Of a stretch of 64,000 bases of DNA, positions 54,667-62,740 are shown piece after piece. Each line of letters begins with the position of its first letter. Positions within the stretch are counted from its first letter, which is position 1. Source of the stretch: JAHECW01 sp964641415 (lineage in GTDB: Bacteria; Acidobacteriota; Thermoanaerobaculia; Thermoanaerobaculales; Sulfomarinibacteraceae); the NCBI GenBank assembly GCA_964641415.1, contig CAZXMW010000006.1:74868-138867 (forward strand), written 5' to 3'. The notes beneath the pieces were generated by a model. That model did no database searches, was not told the DNA's origin, and saw only the letters and a list, made by a program, of their open reading frames with translations. The position numbers and the translations under genes are program-made.

Positions 54667-56094
54667 TCATTGAAGTCCCAGCACCACCGCAGCGGCCATG
54701 AACACGACCGCGACGAGCAGCAGCTGAGCCAACAGCGGCACCATGAAACGGAGCCACCGCTCGTAGGGAACACCGGCGAGGCCGAGGGACGCCATGAGGA
54801 TGCCCGAGGTCGGGATTACGGTGTTGGAGAAACCGTCGCCGCACGTGAAGGCGAAGACCGCGGTCTGGCGGGTCAGCCCGAGGACGTCGGCGAGCGGCGC
54901 CATGAGGGGCATGGTGACCGCCGCCTGGCCCGAGCCCGACGGGATGAAGAAGTTGAGGGTCGCCTGGAAGAGGAGCATTCCCTCGGCGGCGACCAGACGC
55001 GGCACGCTGAGCAGGACGACGGACGCCGACTGGATCAGGGTGTCGAGGATGAGGGCGTCCTCCATGACCACAGTGACCGCGCGGGCGAAGCCGACCACGA
55101 GCGCGGCGACGGTCATCTCCTCCATGCCCCTGACGACGGCGCGGGTCGCGTCGGGGACCGGCATGCGGGAGACCACGACGGCCACCAGCCCCATGAGGAT
55201 GAAGCCGCCGGCCATCTCGGGCAGCCACCAGCCACGCGCCTGCACCGCCCACAGAATGAAGCCGAAGATCCCGACGCACGCGACCACCGTGACCACGTGG
55301 GCCCCGGTCAGCTGCGGCGGCTCGACGTCGTGGTCGATCTCGGCGTCGACTCCGGCGACGTAGGATGCGCTCGGGTCGCGCCGGACCCGGGCGCCGTAGC
55401 GCAGCATGTAGACGATGGTCACGGTCATGCAGCAGGCGAAGAAGGCGAGGCGGAAGCCGATGGCGCTGTTGAGCGGCAGCCCGGCGATGCTCTGGGCGAT
55501 GTTGACGGTGAACGGATTGGTGGTGGCGGCGGCGAAGCCGACGGCGCCGGCGACGTAGACCAGGGCCGTACCGTAGATCCGGTCGCAGCGAATCTCGCGG
55601 GCGACGATGAGAAAAATCGGCACCAGCGGGATGAACTCCTCGCCCATACCGAGGGTCGAGCCGCCGATCCCCATGAGCAGCATGAGCACGACGGTGAGGA
55701 GCTTCCACCGGTGGCGCAATCGCTCGAGCACGGCATGGAGCACCGCCGGAATCGTGCCGGTGGCCTGCAGAATGCCGAACACGCCGCCGATGATGAAGAT
55801 GAAGAAGATGATGTCGGCGGCGGCGATCATGCCGCGCGGGATCGCGCTCAGGAAGCCCTCGAGGCTGGTGGGGGTCGCCATCTCCGCCACCCGCTGCTCG
55901 AACAGCACGCCCGCCGGCGACAGGTGCTTGGGGACCGTCTCGAAGGTGTCCGGCACCACCATGGTGCGCTCGGTCCCGCCAACGACCCGGTCCTCACGCG
56001 CGAACTCGCCCGACGGTACGATCCAGGTCAGCAGGCTGCACGCGAACACGACCCCGGTCAGCAGCGCGAACACATGCGGAATCTTGAACTTCAC
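54667..56094 (-). CDS. YfcC-family carrier (C4-dicarboxylate/basic amino acid antiporter-like)
   Basis: This is a 475-residue membrane protein with about 12 helices, starting VKFKIPHVFALLTGVVFACSLLTWIVPSGEF, the hallmark N-terminus of the YfcC group. FIFIIGGVFGILQATGTI and GMGEEFIPLVPIFL follow, and TLNFFIPSGSGQAAVTMPLMAPLADVLGL is near the C-terminus. Members are annotated as anaerobic C4-dicarboxylate or basic amino acid carriers; few are tested. GTG at 56094 follows AGGAG at 4 bases and is preferred over an upstream TTG. It lies beside an RpiR regulator and peptidase genes, which suggests an amino-acid or dipeptide substrate. Confidence 0.88.
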   Translation of the reverse strand: MKFKIPHVFALLTGVVFACSLLTWIVPSGEFAREDRVVGGTERTMVVPDTFETVPKHLSPAGVLFEQRVAEMATPTSLEGFLSAIPRGMIAAADIIFFIFIIGGVFGILQATGTIPAVLHAVLERLRHRWKLLTVVLMLLMGIGGSTLGMGEEFIPLVPIFLIVAREIRCDRIYGTALVYVAGAVGFAAATTNPFTVNIAQSIAGLPLNSAIGFRLAFFACCMTVTIVYMLRYGARVRRDPSASYVAGVDAEIDHDVEPPQLTGAHVVTVVACVGIFGFILWAVQARGWWLPEMAGGFILMGLVAVVVSRMPVPDATRAVVRGMEEMTVAALVVGFARAVTVVMEDALILDTLIQSASVVLLSVPRLVAAEGMLLFQATLNFFIPSGSGQAAVTMPLMAPLADVLGLTRQTAVFAFTCGDGFSNTVIPTSGILMASLGLAGVPYERWLRFMVPLLAQLLLVAVVFMAAAVVLGLQ

Positions 56095-56120
56095 GGCTCT
56101 CCTCAAGCGGAATCTATCAG

Positions 56121-56261
56121 TTTTTAGTTTTTAGTTTTGAGTTCTTAGTTCCGTCACAGAAGGCACCGGGTCGGGAGGTCTGGGCTGAATGCTCTCGGTT
56201 CGGCCGCGGTCCTCGCCACTTGCGATGAAACTAAAAACTAAAAACTAACAACTAAAAACTC
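56121..56261. repeat. Inverted pair of heptanucleotide arrays (TTTTTAG / CTAAAAA)
   Basis: 56121-56150 holds TTTTTAG, TTTTTAG, TTTTGAG, TTCTTAG. 56227-56261 holds the complement in reverse (GAAACTA, AAAACTA, AAAACTA, ACAACTA, AAAACTC). They flank about 76 bases of ordinary sequence, can pair with each other, and are strikingly AT-rich. Confidence 0.85.
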
Positions 56262-56292
56262 ATGATTCATAACCCATAGTTCCGCATCCGCT

Positions 56293-57162
56293 TCAGCTTC
56301 CTTCCGGACCGACGTCCGGATCGTCGGTGAGCACCCGGCTGATCCTGGCGAAGGCGTCGATGGCCTGGTCCGGATGGCGGGTGGCGACGGCGGTGGCCAG
56401 GGCATTGATCACCACCGTCATGGCCGCCACCGCGTTGGTGAAGGTCAGGTTGTCGCTGCGCACCGCGAGCGACAGCCCGGCCCGACGGGCGGGCGGGGCG
56501 AGCAGGCGGTCGCAGAGCGCAACGGTCGAGGCGCCGGCTTCGGCAGCCGCGGTCACCAGCTCGATGCTCTGGCGCGAGTACGGCGGCAGCGAGATCACGA
56601 GTACCAGGTCCCGCTCGGTCGTCATGACGATCTGTTCGAGGGGAGAGGAGTAGCCGGTGGACAGGGAGTGGGCTGCGATTCCGATCTGGACCAGCGCGTA
56701 GGCCGCCAGCTCGGCGAGATGGGCCGAGATCCCCATGCCGAAGGTGTAGACGTGCTCGGCCTCGAACAGATCCTCGGCGATGGCGGCAAAGACCTCCCGG
56801 TCGATGTTCTCGACGGTTCGCCGGATGTTGCGCCCCTCGTGCAGGGCCACCGATTCGAGCAGGTCGCCCTCCCGGAGCTCGTCGATCGCGGTCTCGTCCT
56901 CGACCCCGAGACGATTCTGGAGCAGCTCGACGAGGGCCATTTTGAGCTCGGCGAAACCGGAAAACCCGATTCGCTGGCCGAAGCGGACGACGGTCGCCTC
57001 GGAAACGCCGCACCGGCGGGCGAGCTCGGGAACCGAAAGAAAGGGCACCGTGTCGAGGTGCTCGAGCAGGTAGCTGGCGATGGATCGCTGCTGGGGCGGC
57101 AGGTCCTCCACGTGCTCGAGGATCCGCTCACGCACCCCGACGGCAGCTGCTTGGTCTTGCAT
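56293..57162 (-). CDS. MurR/RpiR family transcriptional regulator
   Basis: This is a 289-residue regulator. The N-terminal HTH_6 domain (VPELARRCGVSEATVVRFGQRIGFSGFAELK) covers about residues 10-85. The C-terminal SIS sugar-phosphate isomerase-like domain (EHVYTFGMGISAHLAELAAYAL … VISLPPYSRQSIELVTAA) covers about 130-270. GGGAGGA precedes the ATG. It is divergent from a TonB receptor and next to the YfcC carrier gene, and a candidate operator lies in the shared intergenic region. SIS domains usually sense phosphorylated sugars; some RpiR regulators sense other ligands. Confidence 0.9.
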   Translation of the reverse strand: MQDQAAAVGVRERILEHVEDLPPQQRSIASYLLEHLDTVPFLSVPELARRCGVSEATVVRFGQRIGFSGFAELKMALVELLQNRLGVEDETAIDELREGDLLESVALHEGRNIRRTVENIDREVFAAIAEDLFEAEHVYTFGMGISAHLAELAAYALVQIGIAAHSLSTGYSSPLEQIVMTTERDLVLVISLPPYSRQSIELVTAAAEAGASTVALCDRLLAPPARRAGLSLAVRSDNLTFTNAVAAMTVVINALATAVATRHPDQAIDAFARISRVLTDDPDVGPEGS

Positions 57163-57219
57163 GGTTCTGATCCTCCCGCTGCCGTGCTCCGCTGAATCCC
57201 GACGGCATGCACGGATCGC

Positions 57220-57248
57220 TTGACAGATCGCGACCCTGAGCCTATCTT
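57220..57248 (+). promoter_or_regulatory. Sigma70 promoter of the second TonB receptor
   Basis: TTGACA (57220-57225), 17-base spacer, TATCTT (57243-57248): a near-consensus promoter. The start of transcription would be near 57255. Confidence 0.7.
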
Positions 57249-57261
57249 ACCAGCATGATCG

Positions 57262-57272
57262 TGAAATTTTCA
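57262..57272. promoter_or_regulatory. Candidate RpiR operator
   Basis: TGAAA-T-TTTCA is a perfect odd palindrome just downstream of the predicted transcription start. A second TTTC…GAAA pair (57274-57292) follows in the same AT-rich stretch. Its position between the divergent RpiR and receptor genes makes it the best candidate for the regulator's binding site. Confidence 0.45.
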
Positions 57273-57320
57273 TTTCATCAATTTAACGAAACGAATTTTT
57301 CATTCCTGAGGGGAGGACCC

Positions 57321-60110
57321 ATGACCAGGTTCGTGAAATTCGCGTTGTGTGCCTCGGTTGCGGTGGCAGTGCTTGCAGCCGGTTCCGCCGAGGCCCAGGG
57401 ATCCACCACCGGCAGTATCCGCGGCACGGTGACCGACCCGCAGGGTGGTGTTCTGCCGGGAGCCACCGTGCGCGCTCTCTCGGACGCGCTGGTCGCAGGC
57501 CAGCAGGCGGCGATCACCAGCGGCAGCGGGGTGTATCGGTTCCCGTCATTGCCGGTCGGAACCTACGTCCTCGAAGCGAGCCTTCCCGGCTTCCAGCCGG
57601 TGCGGCAGGAGAACGTGGTGGTCGGTCTCGGCCAGAGCCTGAGCATCGACCTCCAGCTCGGCGACGTCACCGTCAGCGAGGAGATCGTGGTCGTCGCCGA
57701 TGCGGTTCAGGTGTCGACGGTGGACAACAACGTCGGCTTCAACCTGGGCGGCGACTTCATCGAGCGGCTGCCCATCGCGCGTGATCCCACCGACCTCATG
57801 AACTACGCGCCGGGCATCCAGAACGACCAGGCCTACGGCGCGCCGTCGACCTATCAGAACGCCTACAACGTCGATGGCGTCGATGTCTCCGACCCCGAGC
57901 TCGGCTCCCAGTGGGTGCTGCCGAGCATGGACTGGGTCGAGGAGGTCCAGGTCGCCGGCCTCGGCGCCGACGCCGAGTACGGCGGTTTCACCGGCGCCGT
58001 CGTCAATCTGGTCACCAAGTCCGGCGGCAACGAGTTCCACGGCGACGCCCGGATCTACTACTCGGGCGGCGACCTCAACTCGGAGAACGCCCCCGAGGGC
58101 GCCGAGGGCGTCAACAGCGTGTCCTCGGACGTCGACGCGAGCCTCAGCGTCGGAGGACCGGTGATCAAAGACGCTCTCTGGTACTTCGTGTCCGGCAACC
58201 TGCGTGAGCGGCAGGTGGAGCCGTTCTACACGGAGGGCGCCCCCCTGGATGACCGCGAGGACAGCGACCGCACCGAGACCCGGGTGCTGGGCAAGCTCAC
58301 CTGGCAGCTCAACAGCTCCAACCGGCTCATGGGCATGATCGACTGGGACGACGTGGTCCACGACTACCGCGCGGTCGGCGACCTCACCCTGGCGAGCGCG
58401 TCTGAGCGCCAGGAGTCTCCCAACTACGTCTACAACCTGAGCTGGGAGTCGCTGGTCAACGACAGCAACTTCCTCACCGCTAAAATCACCGGCTACACCG
58501 GCGGCGACGACCGCCTGCCGTACGGCGGCCAGGACACCCCCGGCCGGTACGACCTGGACACGGGATTCGAGTGGGTCAACCTCGACCAGACGTCGTACAA
58601 GGACGTGGACCGGGTCGCCCTCGACCTCGCGTGGAGCCTGTTCGCCGACGGCCTGCTGGCGGAGAACGACTCCCACAATTTCAAGTTCGGGGTCAACGTC
58701 GAGCGCTCGAACTCCGACTACGTGACCCGCCGCAACGGCGGCTTCACCTACGTCGACGACACCTACTACTGCGACTCCATCGCGGCCTACTTCGCCGATC
58801 CGAGCTGCGCGCTCTTCTCGTCGGACCGTGAGGGTGAGTGGAACCTGCGCACCGAGATGGAGGGCGCCCACGCGTATGTCCAGGACGAGTGGCAGTACGG
58901 CAACGTCGCCGTCAACCTCGGCGTCCGCTACTCCAAGTACGTCGGCAACTTCGCCGACCCGGTCTTTGAACCGACATCGGGCGGCTCCGACGTCTACGAC
59001 GTCGACATGTGGTCGCCGCGGGTCGGTTTCGTGTGGGACATCCTCGGCACCAGCAAGCTGGTGTTCAAGAGCCACTACGGGATCTACTACGAAGGCATGA
59101 CGGTGACCATGTTCGACCGCGAGGCCTCCGGCGACGCTCTGTCCAACACCGAGTACTGGGACTGGGACTTCGGCGAGGGCGACTGGGTCTTCTACGACGA
59201 GGTCATCGAGGCCTCCGCGGACATGAATCCGGGAATCGAGCACCCGTCGGTGGAGCAGCTCGTCGCCACCGTCGAGTACCAGCTGCTCGACGACATGGTC
59301 GTCGGGATCGACTACATCGACCGCTCATACAAGGACATCAATGCAATGGTCGTGTCGAACGTCGGCGACTACGACGCATACACGACCCTCCCGAGCCCGT
59401 CCGACAGCCCGCTCGCCGGCGACACCCTGCCGTTCTTCGAGCTCATCGCGCCGCAGGAGTTCCTCATCACGAACCCTGACTTCGCGACCCGCGAGTACGA
59501 GTCGGTGGCGCTGCGGGCCCGCAAGCGCTACTCCAACGGCTGGTCCCTCGACAGCTCGCTGGTCTGGTCCGACTCCGCCGGGACGGCGGACTACGCCTTC
59601 GCCGGCTACGGCACGGGTTTCGACGACCTCAACGGGTTCACCAACGCCCAGGGCAAGCTGCCCTTCAACTCGGAGTGGGTGTTCAAGGCGAGTGCGTCGG
59701 TCGATCTGCCCTGGACCATGACCCTGTCGGGCTTCTACCAGTGGCGCAGCGGCGAGTACTGGACACCGTATGTTCGCCTTCGCGGGCTGTTCTACAACGA
59801 CCGGACGACCGCCTTCATGACCCCGCGCGGCTCCGAGCAGTACGATGACCGTTCGATGCTCGATCTGCGCCTGGACAAGACCTTCAACCTCGGCGGCGCC
59901 ATGGCGCTGTCGCTGTTCGTCGACGCCTTCAATGTCCTCGACTCGGATACGGTCACCGCGGTCGCGCAGCGCTGGGGCGACTACTTCTACGACTACATCG
60001 ACCCGACGGACCCCGGGTTCAACGAGTGGGTCGAGAGCTCGACCTACGGGACTCCGATCTCGATCCAGACCCCGCGGGAGATCCGCATCGGCGCCAAGTT
60101 CTCCTGGTAG
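57321..60110 (+). CDS. TonB-dependent receptor with N-terminal carboxypeptidase-regulatory-like domain (Oar type)
   Basis: This is a 929-residue receptor. A signal peptide ends at about residue 25 (…AAGSAEA). A beta-sandwich CarboxypepD-reg-like domain covers about residues 30-110 (TTGSIRGTVTDPQGGVLPGATVRA … YVLEASLPGFQPVRQENVVV). A plug domain (about 130-250, YNVDGVDVSDPELGS, GFTGAVVNLVTKSGGNEFHG) and a barrel ending in IRIGAKFSW follow. This Oar-like layout is very common in Acidobacteriota and is linked to large substrates such as peptides and proteins. GGGGAGGA precedes the ATG. It heads a predicted unit with the cyanophycinase-like and M20 peptidase genes. Confidence 0.9.
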   Translation: MTRFVKFALCASVAVAVLAAGSAEAQGSTTGSIRGTVTDPQGGVLPGATVRALSDALVAGQQAAITSGSGVYRFPSLPVGTYVLEASLPGFQPVRQENVVVGLGQSLSIDLQLGDVTVSEEIVVVADAVQVSTVDNNVGFNLGGDFIERLPIARDPTDLMNYAPGIQNDQAYGAPSTYQNAYNVDGVDVSDPELGSQWVLPSMDWVEEVQVAGLGADAEYGGFTGAVVNLVTKSGGNEFHGDARIYYSGGDLNSENAPEGAEGVNSVSSDVDASLSVGGPVIKDALWYFVSGNLRERQVEPFYTEGAPLDDREDSDRTETRVLGKLTWQLNSSNRLMGMIDWDDVVHDYRAVGDLTLASASERQESPNYVYNLSWESLVNDSNFLTAKITGYTGGDDRLPYGGQDTPGRYDLDTGFEWVNLDQTSYKDVDRVALDLAWSLFADGLLAENDSHNFKFGVNVERSNSDYVTRRNGGFTYVDDTYYCDSIAAYFADPSCALFSSDREGEWNLRTEMEGAHAYVQDEWQYGNVAVNLGVRYSKYVGNFADPVFEPTSGGSDVYDVDMWSPRVGFVWDILGTSKLVFKSHYGIYYEGMTVTMFDREASGDALSNTEYWDWDFGEGDWVFYDEVIEASADMNPGIEHPSVEQLVATVEYQLLDDMVVGIDYIDRSYKDINAMVVSNVGDYDAYTTLPSPSDSPLAGDTLPFFELIAPQEFLITNPDFATREYESVALRARKRYSNGWSLDSSLVWSDSAGTADYAFAGYGTGFDDLNGFTNAQGKLPFNSEWVFKASASVDLPWTMTLSGFYQWRSGEYWTPYVRLRGLFYNDRTTAFMTPRGSEQYDDRSMLDLRLDKTFNLGGAMALSLFVDAFNVLDSDTVTAVAQRWGDYFYDYIDPTDPGFNEWVESSTYGTPISIQTPREIRIGAKFSW

Positions 60111-60124
60111 CACGGTATCGAAAT

Positions 60125-60156
60125 CCGGGGCGGCCTCCGGGCCGCTCCGGTTGTCT
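60125..60156 (+). terminator. Hairpin downstream of the TonB receptor
   Basis: CCGGGGCGGCC-TCCG-GGCCGCTCCGG: an 11-bp stem with one G-U pair and a 4-base loop, followed by TTGTCT. The position 15 bases after the stop codon fits a weak intrinsic terminator. Confidence 0.5.
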
Positions 60157-60246
60157 CGGGCTTCGGCCCCTCGATCGGGAGCGACTCGTCGGGAGTGCCG
60201 GTCCGAGGGGAGCGACCTGCACCACCGCGAACTCAGAGGAGATCGG

Positions 60247-61158
60247 ATGACCACTCGGCCAAGGGTTCGGCCTCGAGGCAGCTTTTCGCCCTGGCTCACG
60301 ATTTCTTTTGTCGTGCTGATCGGGGCGGGTGCTGCGACGTGCCAGGCCGACGAGACCCGCGGCCACCTGGTGCTCAACGGCGGCGGCTCCAAGCCGCGTG
60401 TGGTCATGGCGAAGTTCGTCGAACTCGCCGGTGGACCCGATGCCGCCATTGCGGTGTTCCCGACCGCGTCGGAGCTGCCGGACACCGGCCAGTACTACCT
60501 GGATCTGTTCGCCGACGACTACGGCTGCACCGACGTCTTTGTCGCGGATGTCCTGGACGCCCAGGATGCCCAGGACCCGGTGATCGCGGGCCGCGTGCGA
60601 ACCGCAGGCGGAATCTTCTTCGCCGGCGGCGACCAGCGGCGGATCACCGCGGCGCTCATCGGCACGCCGGTGGGCAACGCCGTGCGGGACGCCTTCTCAG
60701 GTGGCGCCGTCGTCGGGGGCACCTCGGCGGGAACCGCGTGCCAGAGCGGGCTCATGATCACCGGCGACGGCGACTTCACGATCGTCGCCGCCGACAACGT
60801 CGAGCTGTGGGGCGGCCTCGGGCTGTTCGAAGGCGTCATCGTCGACCAGCACTTCGTCGCCCGGAGCCGACACAACCGCCTCATGTCGGTTGTGCTCGAG
60901 CACCCGGAGCTCATCGGTGTCGGTGTCGACGAGGCGACCGCGGTCTGGGTCCGGCCCGACGGCGCCTTCCAGGTTCTCGGCGAGGGCTGGGTCGTCATCT
61001 ACGACGCGCGCGGCGCCGTGGTGACCCGACGCGACGGCCCGGGAGGCCGGAACGACCTCGGTGTCCACTCGATGACCACCCACATCCTGTTGCCGGGCGA
61101 AGTCTTCGACCCGGCCGAGCCCTTGACCACCCGGGTGCGGGGCGGCAGCCGGCGATGA
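60247..61158 (+). CDS. Exported cyanophycinase-like peptidase (S51 family)
   Basis: This is a 303-residue protein. An N-terminal basic region and hydrophobic helix (about residues 15-36) suggest export. The class I glutamine-amidotransferase-like fold of family S51 follows: HLVLNGGG, FFAGGDQRRI, and the nucleophile Ser160 in GGTSAGTACQS, with the DQHFVARSRHNRL motif of the cyanophycinase group. Cyanophycinase cuts multi-L-arginyl-poly-L-aspartate to beta-Asp-Arg dipeptides; related S51 enzymes cut Asp-X dipeptides. GAGGAGA precedes the ATG. It overlaps the M20 gene by 4 bases, so the two are coupled. Confidence 0.85.
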   Translation: MTTRPRVRPRGSFSPWLTISFVVLIGAGAATCQADETRGHLVLNGGGSKPRVVMAKFVELAGGPDAAIAVFPTASELPDTGQYYLDLFADDYGCTDVFVADVLDAQDAQDPVIAGRVRTAGGIFFAGGDQRRITAALIGTPVGNAVRDAFSGGAVVGGTSAGTACQSGLMITGDGDFTIVAADNVELWGGLGLFEGVIVDQHFVARSRHNRLMSVVLEHPELIGVGVDEATAVWVRPDGAFQVLGEGWVVIYDARGAVVTRRDGPGGRNDLGVHSMTTHILLPGEVFDPAEPLTTRVRGGSRR

Positions 61159-62363
61159 CGACTGCAGAAACTACCGAGGGCTCGGCGGTCGAGCGGGCCG
61201 TGACGGTGCTCGAAGACCTGTGCGGACTGTCGTCGGCGAGCGGCGATGCCGACGGGATCCGTCGGTGCGCCGAGCGGCTTGCCGGCGAGCTCGAGACCTT
61301 CGGTTTCACGGCAACCATCGAGAACGAGTCCGGGTTGACCGGCCGCGCCCAGCCCGTGCTGGTGGCGAGAAGGGGCGAGATCAGGAACCAGGTCGTTCTG
61401 CTGGTCGGGCATCTGGACACGGTCCTGCCGGCGATCGTGCCGAACCGTTTCGAAGACCGGTTGGAGGGCACGGGAGCGCTCGACATGAAGGGCGGCTTCG
61501 CCGCGCTCATCGGCGCCTTCGCACTTCTCGAGGCGAGCGGTCTGGCTCTCCCCGGCGACCTCGTTCTCGTCGCAGTGCCCGACGAGGAGGTCGGGGGCCC
61601 GATCTCCGAGAACGCCATGCGGAGCTGGGGCGCCGCCGCAAGAGCGGTGCTGGTGCTCGAACCCGGGCGCGCCGTGGGCGACGCCGAGACCATCGTGACC
61701 GGGCGGCGGGGCTTGACGGTGTGGCGGCTCGAGGCGCACGGCAGAGCGGCGCATTCGGGGTTGGCCTACGTCGACGGCCGGTCGGCGTTGGCCGCGGCGG
61801 CCGAGTGGGCGGCGGCCGTTCAGGGGCTGTCTGAGGACGCGGCGGGACCCATCGTCAACGTCGGACGGATCGTCGGGGGCGACAGCGAGTTCGTCCGCGA
61901 GCTCGGCGAGGAGCACCGGTTCATCGGCACGAGCCAGCGCCTCAACGTGGTCGCCGACCGCTGTCTCGCCGAGGGCGAGGCCCGGTACCTGACGCTGGAG
62001 GATCGCGATCGGGTGCTGACCGAGATGAGCCGGCTCGCGGATCTTTCGGCGCGGCGCTGGGGGGTCGAGATGGCTTTCCGGGAGATCGAGGAGATTCTCC
62101 CGGTTCCGCCGTCATCGGCCGGGGCGGCGCTCGCCGGGCAGCTCGTGGCGGTGGCGGCGGAGGACGGCTGGACCCTCGAGCTCGAGCCCGACCGGGGCGG
62201 GGTTTCGTTCCCCAACTTCCTTCCCGACCCGGCGTCGGTCCCGGTGCTCGACGGTCTCGGTCCGGTCGGCGAAGGGATGCACACGCGCGACGAATTCGTG
62301 AGCCTGCTGTCCCTGGAACGGCGGATCCGGCTGATCGCCAAAGCCATGGTCATGCTCACTTGA
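61155..62363 (+). CDS. M20 family metallopeptidase
   Basis: This is a 402-residue peptidase without signal peptide. Zinc ligands and catalytic residues are visible: His86 and Asp88 (GHLDTV), Asp110 (ALDMKGG, bridging), Glu144 (base) and Glu145 (PDEEVGG), and a C-terminal His in GEGMHTRDEF. A dimerisation domain lies in the middle (GRAAHSGLAYVDGRSAL). It resembles carboxypeptidase G2 and dipeptidase-type members, which cleave a C-terminal amino acid such as Glu, or split dipeptides. Coupling to the cyanophycinase-like gene suggests it acts on the released dipeptides in the cytoplasm. Confidence 0.88.
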   Translation: MTTAETTEGSAVERAVTVLEDLCGLSSASGDADGIRRCAERLAGELETFGFTATIENESGLTGRAQPVLVARRGEIRNQVVLLVGHLDTVLPAIVPNRFEDRLEGTGALDMKGGFAALIGAFALLEASGLALPGDLVLVAVPDEEVGGPISENAMRSWGAAARAVLVLEPGRAVGDAETIVTGRRGLTVWRLEAHGRAAHSGLAYVDGRSALAAAAEWAAAVQGLSEDAAGPIVNVGRIVGGDSEFVRELGEEHRFIGTSQRLNVVADRCLAEGEARYLTLEDRDRVLTEMSRLADLSARRWGVEMAFREIEEILPVPPSSAGAALAGQLVAVAAEDGWTLELEPDRGGVSFPNFLPDPASVPVLDGLGPVGEGMHTRDEFVSLLSLERRIRLIAKAMVMLT

Positions 62364-62375
62364 ATCGTGTCTCAT

Positions 62376-62606
62376 CTCAATTCTGAGGACTGGTTTCTCC
62401 GCCCCGGTTGAGATCGGAAGAGCGCTCGAGTCGGGCGCGCGATCCGGGTTTCGACGTCGATGGGAAACCAGAGCTCAGAATTGAGGATGGCTGCAGGTCG
62501 GATCAATCAGTCGTTCACATTTCCCCGCCTCGGTTGAGATCGGAAGAGCGTTCGAGTCGGGCGCGCGATCCGGGTTTCGACGTCGATGGGAAACCAGAGC
62601 TCAGAA
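62376..62606. repeat. 126-bp-period repeat with 22-base inverted ends, running into the gap
   Basis: A unit beginning CGGTTGAGATCGGAAGAGCG is present at 62405 and again at 62531, nearly identical through GAAACCAGAGCTCAGAA. The first copy is enclosed by 22-base inverted arms (62376-62397 and 62464-62485, complementary at 20 of 22 positions). The second copy ends in the N run, and sequence resumes after the gap with TTGAGGA, the same bases that follow the first copy. Each copy contains AGATCGGAAGAGC (62411-62423, 62537-62549). Confidence 0.85.
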
Positions 62607-62706
62607 NNNNNNNNNNNNNNNNNNNNNNNNNNNNNNNNNNNNNNNNNNNNNNNNNNNNNNNNNNNNNNNNNNNNNNNNNNNNNNNNNNNNNNNNNNNNNN
62701 NNNNNN
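62607..62706. other. Assembly gap of 100 N
   Basis: Exactly 100 N, the usual placeholder for a scaffold gap of unknown size. Both flanks belong to the 126-bp repeat, so the break was probably caused by that repeat. Confidence 0.98.
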
Positions 62707-62740
62707 TTGAGGACGGCGGCGGCTCAATCGGGCCAGCTGA

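Noticed and set aside
62376..62606. attC-like integron recombination site
   Set aside because: The inverted ends lack the GTTRRRY/RYYYAAC core pair, no cassette genes lie between copies, and no integrase is in the window.
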